Shown: piece by piece, positions 31,649 to 44,395 of the stretch
How the letters are laid out: every line of letters begins with the position of its first letter
Position numbering within the stretch: the first letter of the stretch is position 1
Source: Enoplolaimus lenunculus
Lineage: Eukaryota; Nematoda; Enoplea; Enoplida; Thoracostomopsidae
Assembly: GCA_030248215.1 (NCBI GenBank)
Contig: JASANG010001480.1
Location: 33,466 to 97,465 of the forward strand
Reading direction: 5' to 3'
DNA length: 64,000 nucleotides
Translations under genes and position numbers: made by a program
The notes under the pieces: generated by a model
Told to the model about the DNA's origin: nothing
The model's input: only the letters and a program-made list of their open reading frames with translations
Database searches by the model: none

Positions 31649-32006
31649 TATGGCACTGTGCTGTCCTCTGCCGTCCTTAAATGGGTATAAGATGAACCCA
31701 TGAAAGTAAACGCAGAGCTAGAAACCGTTGGACCCATATAAAATTTACGGATCTGTGAAATTGTCTTAAGTGTTGGATTTGCGATATCTCTGCGTAGCCA
31801 AGATAAAATTTTTGGCATCTTGTCGGCTATGGCACTGTGCTGTCCTCTGCCGTCCTTAAATGGGTATAAGATGAACCCATGAAAGTAAACGCAGAGCTAG
31901 AAACCGTTGGACCCATATAAAATTTACGGATCTGTGAAATTGTCTTAAGTGTTGGATTTGCGATATCTCTGCGTAGCCAAGATAAAATTTTTGGCATCTT
32001 GTCGGC
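31649..32006 (+). repeat. Tandem duplication, 2 x 179 bp, apparently identical
   Basis: 31649-31827 recurs as 31828-32006 with no difference that I can find by eye. The second copy ends in the first bases of A6. Confidence 0.93.
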
Positions 32007-32453
32007 TCATTTAAAGGTCAGGGGCGGAACGTTTTTCTGTGGGACTAGAATAGTATCAGTTTAAGCTTTAGACTAATTTTTTTGCTTTGCTTAGGTTTAA
32101 GCTTAAGAGTAAACTCATTATTACGCTTAGGCCTAGGCTTAGGCTTACGCTTAGGCTTAGGCTTAGGCATAGGACTAGGCTTAGGCTTAGGCTTAGGCTT
32201 AGGCTTAGGCTTAGGCTTAGGCTTAGGCGTAGGCTTAGGCTTAGGCTTAGGCTTAGGCTTAGGCTTAGGCTTAGGCTTAGGCTTAGGCTTAGGCTTAGGC
32301 TTAGGCTTAGGCTTAGGCTTAGGCTTAGGCTTAGGCTTAGGCTTAGGCTTAAGCTTAAGCTTAGGCTTAGGCATAGGCCTAGGCTTAGGCTTAAGCTTAG
32401 GCTTAGGAATAGGCTTATAATACTGTTCCGTCCCTGTTCTTTACATTATTGCC
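32004..32453 (+). mobile_element. MITE family A, copy A6 (longest TTAGGC array)
   Basis: Left end GGCTCATTTAAAGGTCAGG, right end TTCTTTACATTATTGCC. The core at about 32088-32415 is roughly 50 nearly pure TTAGGC units, the longest such array here. Its left end abuts a 179-bp tandem duplication. Confidence 0.85.
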
Positions 32454-32654
32454 GAGCTGATTCGATTTTTGAAATTGTAGTTTTCAATAGACTTCTGCTA
32501 TTTGTAGTGAAAAACAAGCCAATCAAATTGTTGTCAACAACTTGGCTGAAAAAACGATAAACAAACAAAAATGAGTATTGATTAGTATTTTTAGAAACAA
32601 ATATAATAAAACAGATAAACAAGAAAAAAAGTAGAAAGCATTAAAATAAAACCC

Positions 32655-32772
32655 GTGAGCAGGCCTGTAGCTAGCTCACCCTGGTCAGAGTTGAAAATAT
32701 TCTTGGGGGGTGGACGGCAAAAGTTTTCCACTGGGGTTGAGCCCCCTGTCCCCCTTGGCTACAGTCCCGCCC
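32655..32772 (+). mobile_element. Repeat family I, copy 3 (short)
   Basis: GCCTGTAGCTAGCTCACC start and CCCTTGGCTACAGTCCCG end; the middle is deleted. Confidence 0.6.
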
Positions 32773-32879
32773 ATTACATCATTAAAATGACATCGCACGT
32801 TTACACGTATACAGGGGGTGCAAATATGCATCAGTTTAATTATACGAATTAATTCAAGATTGTTGCATAAATTCTAAAC

Positions 32880-33092
32880 AGGGTGCAGTTTGCCCATTCA
32901 ACGTGTACTTGCTATAAATTCAAGCGACTTGCAACTGTATTCGCACGTGCAAAATAAGTTTCGCAATAGGTATAGCATAGTGAATTGTTTGCAACTGCAA
33001 AAACTGCACAGCTATTTAGTGACCTAAATTGCACAATTCAAATTGCACGCGCAATTCCTGCAAAAAACGTGCCCGAATGAATAGGCCTTCAA
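32880..33092. mobile_element. MITE family F, copy 3 (decayed)
   Basis: CAAGCGACTTGCAACTG, AACTGCAAAAACTGCAC and the end GTGCCCGAATGAATAGGCC. Another F end lies at 33207-33230 (AAGCCCTATTCACACGTGCAAG). Confidence 0.6.
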
Positions 33093-34379
33093 TCATATAT
33101 ACACAAAAGTTATTAGAAATTGGATATTTGATGTAATTCTATTTTGACTAAAATATTGTTCCAGGACAAATTCGGTATTTCTGGACGAAAGTTAATTTGG
33201 TTCAGTTAAAGCCCTATTCACACGTGCAAGATATTGAGTTAAAATGACACTTCTAACCATCCGCCTGCCTGCGTCAGCCATGTGTGAAAGTGCAGCAACA
33301 CTGATACAGGCGCGTATCCGGCTTAAAAATGCCAGCAGGGCAAATCTATTTTTTAGCAGAAACAATTTGTTAAGCGGGGGCTAAACCCTGCTAGGAGAGC
33401 CAAATTCAAGTCGTAGACTGGGCGCATCCTGACCGCCCTTTGGGCCACGAACCCGCATTTAAAACAATACAATTGTTGAGCCAACACCGCTACTGCCAAG
33501 TTAATTATATCTGTATATTTTTTGACAGAGACAAAAACACAAAATACTGCTTACATTTTATAGCACAAGCTGTGTACAATTGTGTTTTTATTTGAAGAAA
33601 AACTGAATGAGATACTTAAAAGCCAATTCAAAGCGTATGCCCGCCTTGCGGGTACTTTCATGATATATACCCATCTCTATATTGCTGAAACCCCGTTAAA
33701 CAACAAGCGTGTTGTATTTTGGTTTTAGACGCCATGTATTCAGAGACACAGGGGTTTGGTAATGGTGCGAAATTTTGACAACGACAGACAACCAACTCAA
33801 TAATACAGGATAGTAAAATCACATTTCTCGTTCGCTACAACTGATTTGGCAAAAAATGCTTTGCCAAAAATTATGCCGGGTTGAAATGAAATTTTTGCAA
33901 CGCCACCAATGAGAGTAGTTTTTTGCTTTCAACTCGAGTACAGCCTTGTGAGCGAACGTAGCGAGCGAAAACATTCATTTGAGCCGTTCATTCAACACAC
34001 GGTTGCAGATGGCATTTTTTGATGGATATAGAAAGTTTGAGGTAAGATAACTTATATCAAATCTGTTTTTAAGCGTTTCTGTACTTCTGACACCGGCAGA
34101 TAATTACAGGCGACTCCACGGGAGACATTGGGAACGCTGTGCCTCGCCAAATTTGACTGGTGCCCGTCAAATTGACTCGGAAAAAAAGAGGGCAAAACCA
34201 AAAACGAAAGGGGAGAAGGGAGAAAAACAAAAAAAGAAACAAAAACACAGCACGGAGCGACGCGCACACCCAACCCCCAAACACACCGCCCAAACCTGCG
34301 ATAGGCGCTATACACAGTTGAAAATCTACAGCTACTCAAAACAGCTTTAATTACCATGCTAAGTTTATTCGTCACCATA

Positions 34380-34590
34380 CACTGCAAAAAATGGTGAGTC
34401 AAATTGATCTCTCTCTCGGAAATAGGCTTTTCCTGACTACACAAACTGAGTCAAATTCGACTCCACCAGAGTCAAAATCGATTCACTATGTCGCATGTTT
34501 GACTCTGGCAGAGTCGAATTTGACTGAGTTTGTGTAGTCAGTAAAAGCCTATTTCCTAGAAAGTCAATTGACTCACCATTTTTAACAGTG
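34380..34590. mobile_element. Palindromic MITE family C, copy 3
   Basis: Same ends, flanked by TA on both sides, suggesting a 2-bp target site of the Tc1/mariner kind; tentative because copy 1 has TA and CA. Confidence 0.88.
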
Positions 34591-35455
34591 TAGGGAGCAA
34601 AATTTTCTAAATCTTGACCCAGGTGAAAGCCCTGAGGTCAAATTCAATAAACAACAACCCTTTTAGCGACATAAACAAAAATTTGACAAATTTGATATAC
34701 CGTTTGGGAAACGTTAACCGCCTGCTCCCGTAGGTAAGAATACAACGGGTAACGTAATAATCCACCAAAATACCTGGGCATTTTTAATATCAGGGTCTTT
34801 TTATTCGTTGCCCCAGTAAAAATTTGTCCACATATTCGGAATTTCATATTTTTTTGCATATTTGAGCTTCTCTTGAACAGCCCTAATTTTTTTTCGTCAA
34901 AATTTGAACTTTTCAAAAAATCAATGCATTCAAGTACCAATGTTATAGCCTTCTGATTGAAAAAAAATTCAAAAATTCTTAAAATTTATACATCATTCGA
35001 CGCAGCTTTTACACGTCTGAGTTAAATGATGTTGTATTTACCACAGTCGGGCAACAACTGGTTGACGAGTTATGGTCAAATAGCTGATTTGGCTCTTAGC
35101 ATATGATTAATCGTTTTTTTTATCACCAATCCAGGTCAGAATAACAACGCTTCAAGCCGAAATCGTTCAGTTGACGCTTAAATTCAAAAAAACACACTTT
35201 ATATCAAAACCCAAAACCGTATTGAAGTCCGGTTGATTTCGTTAAAACTCTATCAACGCTGTTCCTCGGTTGCGGCTGACCGAGTTGAAAGGTGCCCGAG
35301 CTACCGATGGAACAAATTAAATTTGAAATATTTCTTTTCACAGTAACACAGCGAAAATTGAATTAAACTTTATGGATTTACATGTAACCGTATAGAGATA
35401 TATTTGAAAATACGGCCAAAGCGTGGCTGTTCTCAGGGGCTGCACAGAGCTCGCG

Positions 35456-35600
35456 AGGTTAATCTTTTCCCGCATGAATATTTACCGTATCTTCGGAGAC
35501 TAACAGATTTCAACTGGAATTTATTACTATACGGGATTCTACGACGGAAGACAATTATTATCACTTTTCGATTACAGGAGTTTAACGCTCTAGCCTAAGA
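35456..35600 (-). mobile_element. SINE family G-related fragment
   Basis: GGTTAATCTTTTCCCGCATG start and TTTAACGCTCTAGCC; the tRNA boxes are decayed. Followed by a GA-rich run at 35600-35632. Confidence 0.5.
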
Positions 35601-36215
35601 GCGAGAGAGAGAGAACGAGAGAAAAAGAGAGAGAACTCAGATGTCTTGTGGAGATATTGAACTACACATTCGACCAATCATTGTAGAGTACTGGTCAATG
35701 TAAGTTATTCTATAAATACAATTTTTAATATATGGTAATCTGATGTATAACCCAAATTTGAGAAATAAGTTTCAAATTTTCGTAACTTTTTTGGTACAAC
35801 AATTCAGAATTTAGCGTCGAAATACTCAGTTTGCAATTTGTCAACGGTTTGAGGTATAAATGTCAAACCAGATTTTTCGATCATTCTAAACCAACTCGCG
35901 AGACAAAATTATCAACATCAAATGGGTTTTTAAAATTTGGCCAATTTTTGGGAAACTTTTTTTCGGTCCCAAAGTGAAGGCGTCGCCTGAGACGACTCAA
36001 TAAATCGAATGTTTCAAAAATTCAAATTTGTCTGTCGAATAACCACCGACAGAGAAGATTTTGAAAAGTTCAAATACGCAAAACAATTTTCAAAATCGAA
36101 TCATTTGTTAGTCGACTGCCGCATGGCGTTGATAACCAAAAACACTGGGTCAGCGTTGACCTCCCCGTAGAGGAATTTTGTATCGCTGTGGGAGTCGGCA
36201 TCGAAAAAAACGACT

Positions 36216-36285
36216 AAGGGTGGCACTATTAATGTGGCCCCATCCGACGCCGTCCGTCGTCAAAAGTCTAACACCACCGTAATTA
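36216..36285. mobile_element. GC-rich repeat family K, short copy
   Basis: AGGGTGGCACTATTAATGTG to AAAAGTCTAACACCACC with CGACGCCGTCCGTCG in the middle. Confidence 0.5.
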
Positions 36286-36644
36286 TTGGTTTTTATGCTG
36301 TTGAATTGTTTACGATGGCTCTCAGGATGGTTATCGCTTTCGGTTGACAGGACTGAATTCGAATTTAGAGGCCACATCTTTTCCTGATTTTAGTACGCCG
36401 CTATGGGCAGCTTATTTTAAGTCTCTTATCCTGTAGGAAAACATGTTAATATAAGGAATGCTCAGTAAGAAAGAGATACGAGCCCAGGCTACAACAGATT
36501 CACTGAAATATTAATGAAGTTGTTAAAACATTGAAAACTGAGACAATCCAATTTCTTCTCAAACACAGGATAAGTTTGAAGGTTTTTAATTTTTTTAAAA
36601 GTTCAGCAACTGATGGTAGAATAATGCCGGGGGTGGCACTCAGT

Positions 36645-37040
36645 GCCGGAGCACGCTAGGGTGGACCACCCAAAATTCCGGGGAGGGACGCCCTTGCGAT
36701 GATCAAAATATTTTTCAAGTTTGTTGTTAAAAATTTTCTAAAAGTGGGAGCTAATATTTGAAGTGGGGCACCCAAATTGGGTGTATGGGGACACGAGGGG
36801 ATCAAGAGGGACAGAGGAGGGTGGCGTACGCCACCCCCATTAGAAATTTTTTGCGATAAAATGGTAAGGTCCTTTACAATTATTCCCATCGGAAAATCTT
36901 TTGTAAAAAAAGATAAGGTCCCTAATTTTACTCTCAGAAGAGTTTTGGCGATAAAAGTCATATGGATCCTACGTTACAATTTTTGCGTTTCATAACATTT
37001 GCAACCTCGCTCCCCGTCAGAAACTCCTGGATTCGACGCT
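36645..37040. mobile_element. Repeat family O, copy 3 (reverse, worn ends)
   Basis: ATTTTTTGCGATAAAATGGTAAGG subrepeats and TGCGTTTCATAACATTTGC; ends GGATTCGACGCTGC. Confidence 0.6.
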
Positions 37041-37204
37041 GCATTGGAAGCGGATGCTGCGGTCCTGGTGGCACGTATTTCTTCCCTGAGAATTGACGTT
37101 GAAAATTGACATTATTTTCATTATACAATCTTCAAGAGTATAATTTCATTGGTTTACAGCTGTATAACATTTTGCTAAATATATCGTGTACCTACTCGGA
37201 AAAT

Positions 37205-37390
37205 TTTACAAACCATCAGCGTCGGATGGCAAGAGTGAGCCAGGGGTGAACCCTAGAAAAATTTTGGCGTCCCTACCCCTAGAAAGGTTCGAACCTTGCT
37301 TGTAAGTCACCGAAAACCTTTGTATGCTCCTCTTGAAAAACTTTTTAGCCCTCATAGCAAGGTGAGCAGGTTTCGGGGCCTGGTCAGCGT
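37205..37390 (-). mobile_element. Repeat family I, copy 4 (reverse)
   Basis: GAACCTTGCTTGTAAGTCAC and ATAGCAAGGTGAGCAGGTTTC show the inverted family I body. Confidence 0.6.
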
Positions 37391-38694
37391 ACAATTTAAA
37401 CAAACTGCTATATTTGCTAAATTTCACTATAAAGCTGACGAAGTTTCAAAGCCGACAGACTATAATAAATTTGACTTTGCCAAAAATAGACTTAACCTTC
37501 AAACAGTCCAATATTGATCACTGAACGTGTTCTATAGGCCATAGTTGTATCGCTAACAAGAAAAGAATTTTTAATCATACAGAAATGTAGCTTTGCCATC
37601 GAAGACTCAAAGCCAGACTTAAGCAAATTTTCCAAAAAAAACACCTTATGACACAAACACCCTTCCCGCGGTAGGAGGGACACAAGGTTGAATGTAACGG
37701 AACGCCATCACCATGTGCCCTCCCAAAAGCGATGTCATTGACAATACGAAACAATGCTGAAAGTTCTGTGAATTTGAATTAAGAGAGCGAACATCTTATA
37801 AATAATTCTGAATTCAGTTGATTTAGTAACCACCCAGCTAAGAATTGAAAAAGCTTAAAGAAACTAGTGCAGTTTAGTCTGTTTTTCTTGCACGAGTTTC
37901 ACGGGTAACTTTCAATTGCTGTCAAACAAAGGTCGACAGCTCTTGACGTTTTTGAAACGTTGCTGAAATGCAGGATACCTTCGCGTTTCGAACACACACG
38001 GCGTAATGGATCGTAGACCGACGTGTTGCCACTGTGCAACGTTTTGGGGACTGCGGTACGTATGTACTTATAACAGACATTCAAATTCTGTGATGCTTTT
38101 GCCTCCTGGGCGAACTTTTTTTGTATAGAAATGTGCCCCCGGGCAAGTTTTTATAGAGAAACTTAATGTGAAACAGTACACTTTTATAAAAGTTTGCCGC
38201 CCTCAACAAAGACAGTATAGCGGGCATTTTATGTACGATCGCTATTTACTTTGAATGTCCCACTCGGATTGTCTGTCACAGTTTGCATAAAACAATTATT
38301 TTTCGCAAAATTTGAAATTGTTTTACAATTTAAATTTTTCCGCCAAAATTGAGATTTTGCGCCAAAATTTCCATTTTGGAGCCATAATTGCAATTTTTCG
38401 CCCAGATTTAAATCACCGTCACAGTTACTATTTCCTCCAAAATTGGCAAAGTCTGCACATTGTTCGCGGATTTTGTACTCTAAACAAACCGCTACTGGTC
38501 GCTGTGCAGCTTTATGTGACGAAAAGTTTAGATTGCTACGGGGGGGGGGGCAAATTGTCATCTATAATGGAAACGGATACCGATTTTAACCTTAGGCTGA
38601 TTATTATTTCAGCTGTTTACGCGCGATAGCTTAACATACAAGAGGCAGTTTCTGCGCGTCTCAAACTGGTTAACTCTGCCTTAACCCCAATTTT

Positions 38695-38879
38695 GGCCCA
38701 TGTATAGAACAGGTCCGGTTCGTTTTCCGGCGGAACTGTAATAGAGCACGCTTAAGCTTTAGACTACTTTTTTTGCTTAGGTTTAGGCTTATGCTTAGGT
38801 ATAGGCACATTCTTAGGCTTTGGCTTAAGCTTAGGAATATGCTTATACTAGTGTTCCGGCCGTGTTCTATACATTGGCC
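38695..38879 (+). mobile_element. MITE family A, copy A7
   Basis: GGCCCATGTATAGAACAGG to TTCTATACATTGGCC. Flanks CCAATTTT and TCAATTTT (7 of 8). Short TTAGGC-like core. Confidence 0.85.
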
Positions 38880-39080
38880 TCAATTTTTAGTACCTGCCCA
38901 AAAGTTTCCTAAATCGAATGAGGGGTCGTAATATTCGTGGAAAACCATCGCAGTGGGTGAAGCGTATTTCACAGATATACAATATATTCATTATATATAT
39001 AATGTATATATATATATATAAGTAAAATATACTATCCAGACTAAAATAACAATCATTTGGTAGAAAAGAATAATTTTTAG

Positions 39081-39174
39081 ACAAGCAGTTGAAAACATTT
39101 ATTGCAGAAGCCGGGTCGACTCCAATCTCCCCGAACCCTATCGCGGCTATTTGTTCACCATCTCCAAAAGATTA
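39081..39174 (+). CDS. Candidate exon, unknown gene (plus strand)
   Basis: Acceptor gaataatttttag, then 2 nt and 30 codons KQLKTFIAEAGSTPI and SPNPIAAICSPSPKDY up to gtacgt. Pro/Ser-rich; no family recognised. Rests on splice signals and codon-like composition only. Confidence 0.2.
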
Positions 39175-39937
39175 TGTACGTTTGACAAATTGCTACGAAC
39201 CTTCAGGGTTTAAACAACAGGCGCCCAACAACCAAAACGTCATGTCACACAAATTGATCTTCTTTTGTCAAATCATCAACACAGGGGCTTGCCCAGAGAG
39301 GGGTGCAATGGACTGTGCCCCCCCTCCAACCTGGTTTCATTACAGTATGGTAAATATACTTATTGAAGCGTCGTTAACGATTGGCCAAATCGAGTTTAAC
39401 ACCCAATATTTTAGTCGATGTTCACATGCCGTCTCCACCAATCAAAAAATCTCTGTTTATCCTATTTTTGGCGGGTTTTTTGGTAGCTAAGACATCTTAG
39501 GCTATTTCGATCTAATATTTATCATTATAAATAAAAACGCGCACCACAAACTCCGTGTTCCATTTCGCATCAACACACAACCAAATGGTGTAGATTTTAA
39601 ACGCTGAAATTACAGTAGTATTTTTTTCGTTAGAACAACGGTTAACTCTGACCGCCGCCGAAGGATTGGGCTTCGAAACCTACAATAGGGGACACGTTCT
39701 ATTAGGAGATGGTTAGAAAAAGATGACGGGGGCTCAAGAATGATCTAAACGGAAAATGGTCCGTTGGTGCTAATGAGCGTTCAGAGGTGAAGAAACCAGC
39801 GTTCAAATATGTGTGAAACAAATACCGACGGAAATGAATACCAGTATAAAGGATTTAACAAAGATGTCGAGTAAGGAACCAAGTATCACAGTAACATCAA
39901 ACAATCCACTCGACCTTCAACCAATGAAAAAACGCCA

Positions 39938-40037
39938 AAAACGTTGAACAACGACCGATGATAAAGGATCGACCATCCGTAGTGATCAAAAACGTTGAAC
40001 AACGACCGAAGATAAAGGATCGACCAATCGTAGTGAT
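39938..40037 (+). repeat. 50-bp tandem repeat, 2 copies
   Basis: AACGTTGAACAACGACCGA and GATAAAGGATCGACCA recur after about 50 bp with a few changes. Confidence 0.85.
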
Positions 40038-40154
40038 CGATAAGCGATTCAGGATGTTTGGGAACAACATCGAATCATATTACGGAAATTGTCGTAGACT
40101 CAATTAATGCAAACAAAATATGGTCTATGAGTAAAATTAGCTGCGCAAGCTCGT

Positions 40155-40310
40155 ACCCAGGTACCATTGCTAGCGGGGGTTGGAAGAGTTTTCAGAACTG
40201 GAATATAACGGTTTACGACGATTTGAAGCCAATCTTGAACTTTTCAAGAGGGGTGAAATTTTTCCAGGATGCATAGCCCCCTGGTTTTTCACCCTTTGCT
40301 ACTGGTTCGT
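40155..40310 (+). mobile_element. Repeat family I, copy 5
   Basis: GGAAGAGTTTTCAGAACTGG, CTTTTCAAGAGGGGTG, CACCCTTTGCTACTGGTTCG. Confidence 0.5.
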
Positions 40311-40589
40311 GTCTGCAAACAAACAGCAATAAACTAACAATAGCATCAAGTTTAGAATGTATATCGTTTAAAAATATAAAGCGGATATGAACTTCCGGGA
40401 AAGGCTACGATACCTAAGCCGATGCTTTGGTTGAACAGGAGGCGTTGGAGTGGGACCACAGTCGTTCGAAACTTAGTGATAAGAATTAATTTGATTTAGT
40501 TTCAACATTTGTCCAATGAAAGTTTTATCGAGCAGATATCTGCTAAACGTTTCAATGTCTACTGGGCAAATGCCAACATTGCCTGAGGG

Positions 40590-40755
40590 ACCGTAGCAAG
40601 GGGTGGCCATAAGGGGCTCAGCCCCTCTGAAATAATTTCGGCCGCCTCTAAAACATTTTCAACCTTGCTTGCAAGTCATTAAAAACCCTTACAATGCCCT
40701 GTTTTTAAAATTTTTATTCCTCCCTAGCAAGGTGAGCTAACTACGGGCCTGATTG
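40590..40755 (-). mobile_element. Repeat family I, copy 6 (reverse)
   Basis: GGACCGTAGCAAGGGGTGG start, AACCTTGCTTGCAAGTCATT, CTAGCAAGGTGAGCTAACTA and GGGCCTG end: a nearly complete copy with inverted GGRCC-GTAGC ends. Confidence 0.7.
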
Positions 40756-42699
40756 CCTGGCAGTTTCTCTTGTGAAAAAAATGGTTTTCTGGATCAGTAA
40801 GCCAGGTTTTGCCTAAAATAACCTTCATGGCAGGATTAGTGGGGGGGGGTCAAATGGCCGCTAACTTTGGAGGTCGATGCGGTATTGGTTGTTCGCGACC
40901 TGTTCATTAGATGGGCAGCATTGCGCGCGGCCAGACTAAATCAAAGTATAAAAGTTTAGAGTTGTAACTACAATTTTCTTACTTTACAAAAACGCATTTT
41001 TAGTAATAGAAAAATAGCATTTATGATGTAAATATTTTGATTATTTTTCATATCCGAAGAAAATTTATCAAATGTTGACAAAGCAGTAATTTTTAATAAA
41101 CAATTTTGACCATGCAGGATAGGCATCGAAAGGGGGGGGCAGGGGACACATTCCCAACACCCATCCCTAATGTTTATTTTTAATCCAGCAAATATTCAAC
41201 GGAACGATCAAAGCTGTTTCCATCAAGAGCCTAAATTAATAAACGGTCCAATGATAAACTTGTTCGATCGCCTAACCAGTTTGTCACACCACTGGTGGTA
41301 TCGCAAATCGAGGTACTCGTTTACCATAGAATTTTTATCACAATAATTTACGTACGCACTGCTGGAACTCAAATACTGTTCTGGGTTCGATCAGGATGTT
41401 TGCCAGAAATGATATCAACGATACCATTACGCTTAAATCCCAAACCGATGTTTTGAAAATATGCGGATCAGCCAACTACAGAGTCGATTAAACAGCTTCG
41501 AAGACTTACCTTTACCATATTTACATTCAAAAAATTTAACAAAAATTGGCATATTATCTTACGAGCATCCCAAAAAGTTGCGTTTATAGACAGTGTTGAG
41601 TCAGGTTTAGGGCCGTGCTGACTCGCTTGGCTGGGATCGCTTGGGATATTTCAATTTGAGTTTTAAACGCCACGGGTAAGTAAGAGTGACGCTATCTCGC
41701 GTTCTGCGTTGCCCAACCCAGGACGGACGCTGTAAGCCAAAAATTGTGTCTGCAACTTGGTATACGACGAAATGATGCCCTGTCATGTGCGTTGGTCCGG
41801 TCACACAATTGCCGTACGGTGTTAAAATACTCAAAAAGTATAGCGCAATTCGAACGGTTTCGCCGTTGAGCCTATCAAACGGTGGTTTTTCAGAAACAAC
41901 AAGCTTGCGTTTTTAGACATTATCTGATAAAACAACAGAGTGACGGAATAAAACACACCGTATGGGTGTATAAATGTATTAGCTAAGGCATTGATAACTA
42001 AAGTCGTGACCGTATGTGAGTTCTAGCAATACGCACAACATTTTGATAAAAATACCCTACTAAAACCGATTGTCTTGATTGTCGAGGCCAGCAAGGGCGT
42101 AATACAGCTGTTTACGCCATCGAACAAGTTTCAATCATTAGGACTATTTATTCATTTAGGCTCTAGATCGAGACAACTTCGGCCATTCCGTTGAATATTT
42201 ACTAGATTAATAAGATGCTACTCAATCATCACATTATTAATAACATTGACGCTTTGAAACCATTTAGCAATTAGCGATATCAGCAAAGCTTACGTACAAA
42301 AACACGTGCGTAATAAAAAGAACGGAGCGAAAAAATAAAATTACTAAATTTTATTCAACTGAGATATGGACGGGAAAATACAAAGCATGAGGGTATATGG
42401 GGTAGGCGGATTATTGGGAGGATTCGATCCGACACTAAAATGCAGACGGAATTGTCCGAGTGACAAATTCAGCCGGCCAAACCCTATTCGAACCGCTACT
42501 AACAAACCAGTTCTTTTCAGTGGTGATGAAAAGCTAAAAAACTTTCGCGTTTGTACAGTTAATTGTACAGTGAAAGTAAATTATACTTCAGTTTCTTGGA
42601 ACATCTTGTCTGTCACATTTTGCTCGCAAACAAAGTGATTTTGGCAAAATAACACTCTTTAGCGTTCGCTCATTTTACGTGCCATTATGCCCCCCAATA

Positions 42700-42785
42700 T
42701 TAATTGGCCTCCGGCGCCGCTGATGCCGGGCGAGGCGGTGTCTGACGACACGTAGCGGCGAGTATAGTGCAATTCAAACTGCAAG
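42700..42785. mobile_element. GC-rich MITE family J fragment
   Basis: CCGGCGCCGCTGATGCCGGG and the end GCGAGTATAGTGCAATTC. Confidence 0.6.
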
Positions 42786-43453
42786 CGCTTTACACATACC
42801 TGCCATAGCGCCTATGTAAAACAATTTCAAAATTAATTTAACAAGTTTTAAGATGTGGAATTTTTCAAAATTGCTAAAAAGTTTAAAAATTTACAACAAA
42901 TGATAGCGTTACACCAGACTTTAAACCAGTTTGCTAAGCTTGCACTAAAATTACGTTTTGATTCTCGTTCGGTTCGTTCGCGAGTTTTTTTAATTATTAT
43001 ATATCGCATATCACAACGTCATACATATCTGTTTCAGGCCACAGGTAAACATTGCTAATCTTCAACCGGTAGCCTGTAACATATATCAATCAATTATCAT
43101 AACTGAAATTTCAGCTAATAATAACTGATATCATCAAATTTTACTTTTCAAAACTTAAAATTAATTCCTAGCGGTAGACTCCCAGGGGTAAAATATATTG
43201 GCGGTGTAAAAAAGTTAATAAGCCTCCGCTGATGCATTCTGAGCTTGTATTAATCTGTTTGACAGTGGCGATCGGCGAGGCGTTCCGGCTAAATTCGCGG
43301 CCGAAAAATCATGAAAGTTTCAAATTCTACTAAACTAAACGCAGTTATGATTTAACCCTCATGAATGTTACCGAGCGATAAGGCGGACTTAACTTTAGTA
43401 CTTATAGACGAACAAAAAGTTTAACGCTCAAATTCTGTATTTTGACATTTTTC

Positions 43454-43649
43454 CGCCAATGTAAACAAAAGGGGCGGAACGTTTTTCTGTGGGACTGCAA
43501 TAGAGCAAGCTTAAGCTTTAGACTGGTTTTTTTGCTTGCCTTAGGCTTAGGCTTAGAAATATGCTCATTCTTACGCTTAGGTTTAGGCTTTTGCTTAGGC
43601 TTAGGAATATGCCCATAATACTGTTCCGCCACTGTTCTTTCCATTGGCC
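43454..43649 (+). mobile_element. MITE family A, copy A8
   Basis: Exact 8-bp duplication CATTTTTC on both sides. CGCCAATGTAAAC start and TTCCATTGGCC end, TTAGGC core with one CTCATTCTTACGC spacer. Confidence 0.93.
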
Positions 43650-44178
43650 CATTTTTCTGAAATCTTCACTGGGTACGAGAGTCTTCCCCTGTTTAAAAAA
43701 AGTATACAGAGGGATTAACCTCATCTAAATTAGCTGACCTGCCAATATATCAAAAATATATAAAATGCCCCCCCCCCCCGTCTCAAATGCAAAATATATG
43801 TTTTGTACAAACTTTAAAGTTCGTTTATGCTAAAAGTCAGCAACAACGGTTGCAACGACGATTGCAATTTGACCGAATATAAATCGCATTTCAAATGTCA
43901 ACGAGCGCATGCAAGCAAAAAAAAGCAATTTTGAACTCAATGATTTAGCAAAATATTCGTTTTCTCGTTTCTTCAGAAATTAAAGAACAAAGATGTACTT
44001 CGCCGCTTCCTTCCGCTAAAATCAGCGTATTTTACCTGGAAAATTGAAATCCAATTTCATAAACTAAACACAAACTGAACGCAACCAATTGATTTGTTTT
44101 GCCATTGCAAAACCGTGTCAAAAAAAAACTTATTTATATATATTATACATAATATATGTGTATATTTATATATACTAT

Positions 44179-44359
44179 CGGATCCAGAGGAAACGGGCTT
44201 ACGTGCCTCGCCATTAGTAAATTTTTTGTGATAAAATGGTATGGTCGCTATTTAGAATTTTTCTTCCTCACAAAATTGGCATTATGTAGCATAAAGTAAA
44301 AATTGTGTCTAATATCTTTGTTAGTTCACCCCCTCGGTTAAGAAATTTCATGATCCGCC
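44179..44359. mobile_element. Repeat family O, copy 4 (short)
   Basis: CGGATCCAGAGG start, CATGATCCGCC end, one GATAAAATGGTATGG subrepeat. Confidence 0.65.
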
Positions 44360-44395
44360 GCTGTTTATATACAAATATACACAGCGCAGCTGCAC

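Noticed and set aside
32045-32560. Long ORFs of KPKPKP, LGLGLG or RLRLRL type over the TTAGGC arrays (also at 16607-17024, 30573-30965, 55442-55783)
   Set aside because: A 6-bp unit keeps all frames open; the peptides only reflect the hexamer.
34644-34940. 98-residue minus-strand ORF
   Set aside because: Possible acceptor and donor give conflicting frames and no recognisable domain.
37899-38084. Candidate last exon (SVYDPLRRVCSKREG...AIESYP)
   Set aside because: Coding-like codons and a fitting phase for the secreted gene, but 18 kb away, with a weak acceptor and no homology.
41607-41890. Coding exon on the minus strand (open for nearly 100 codons, with TPYGNCVTGPTHMTGHH)
   Set aside because: Its upstream part contains AATTGCGCTATACTTT, which matches the end of J-type elements, and no family or good acceptor is evident; kept only as a possibility.
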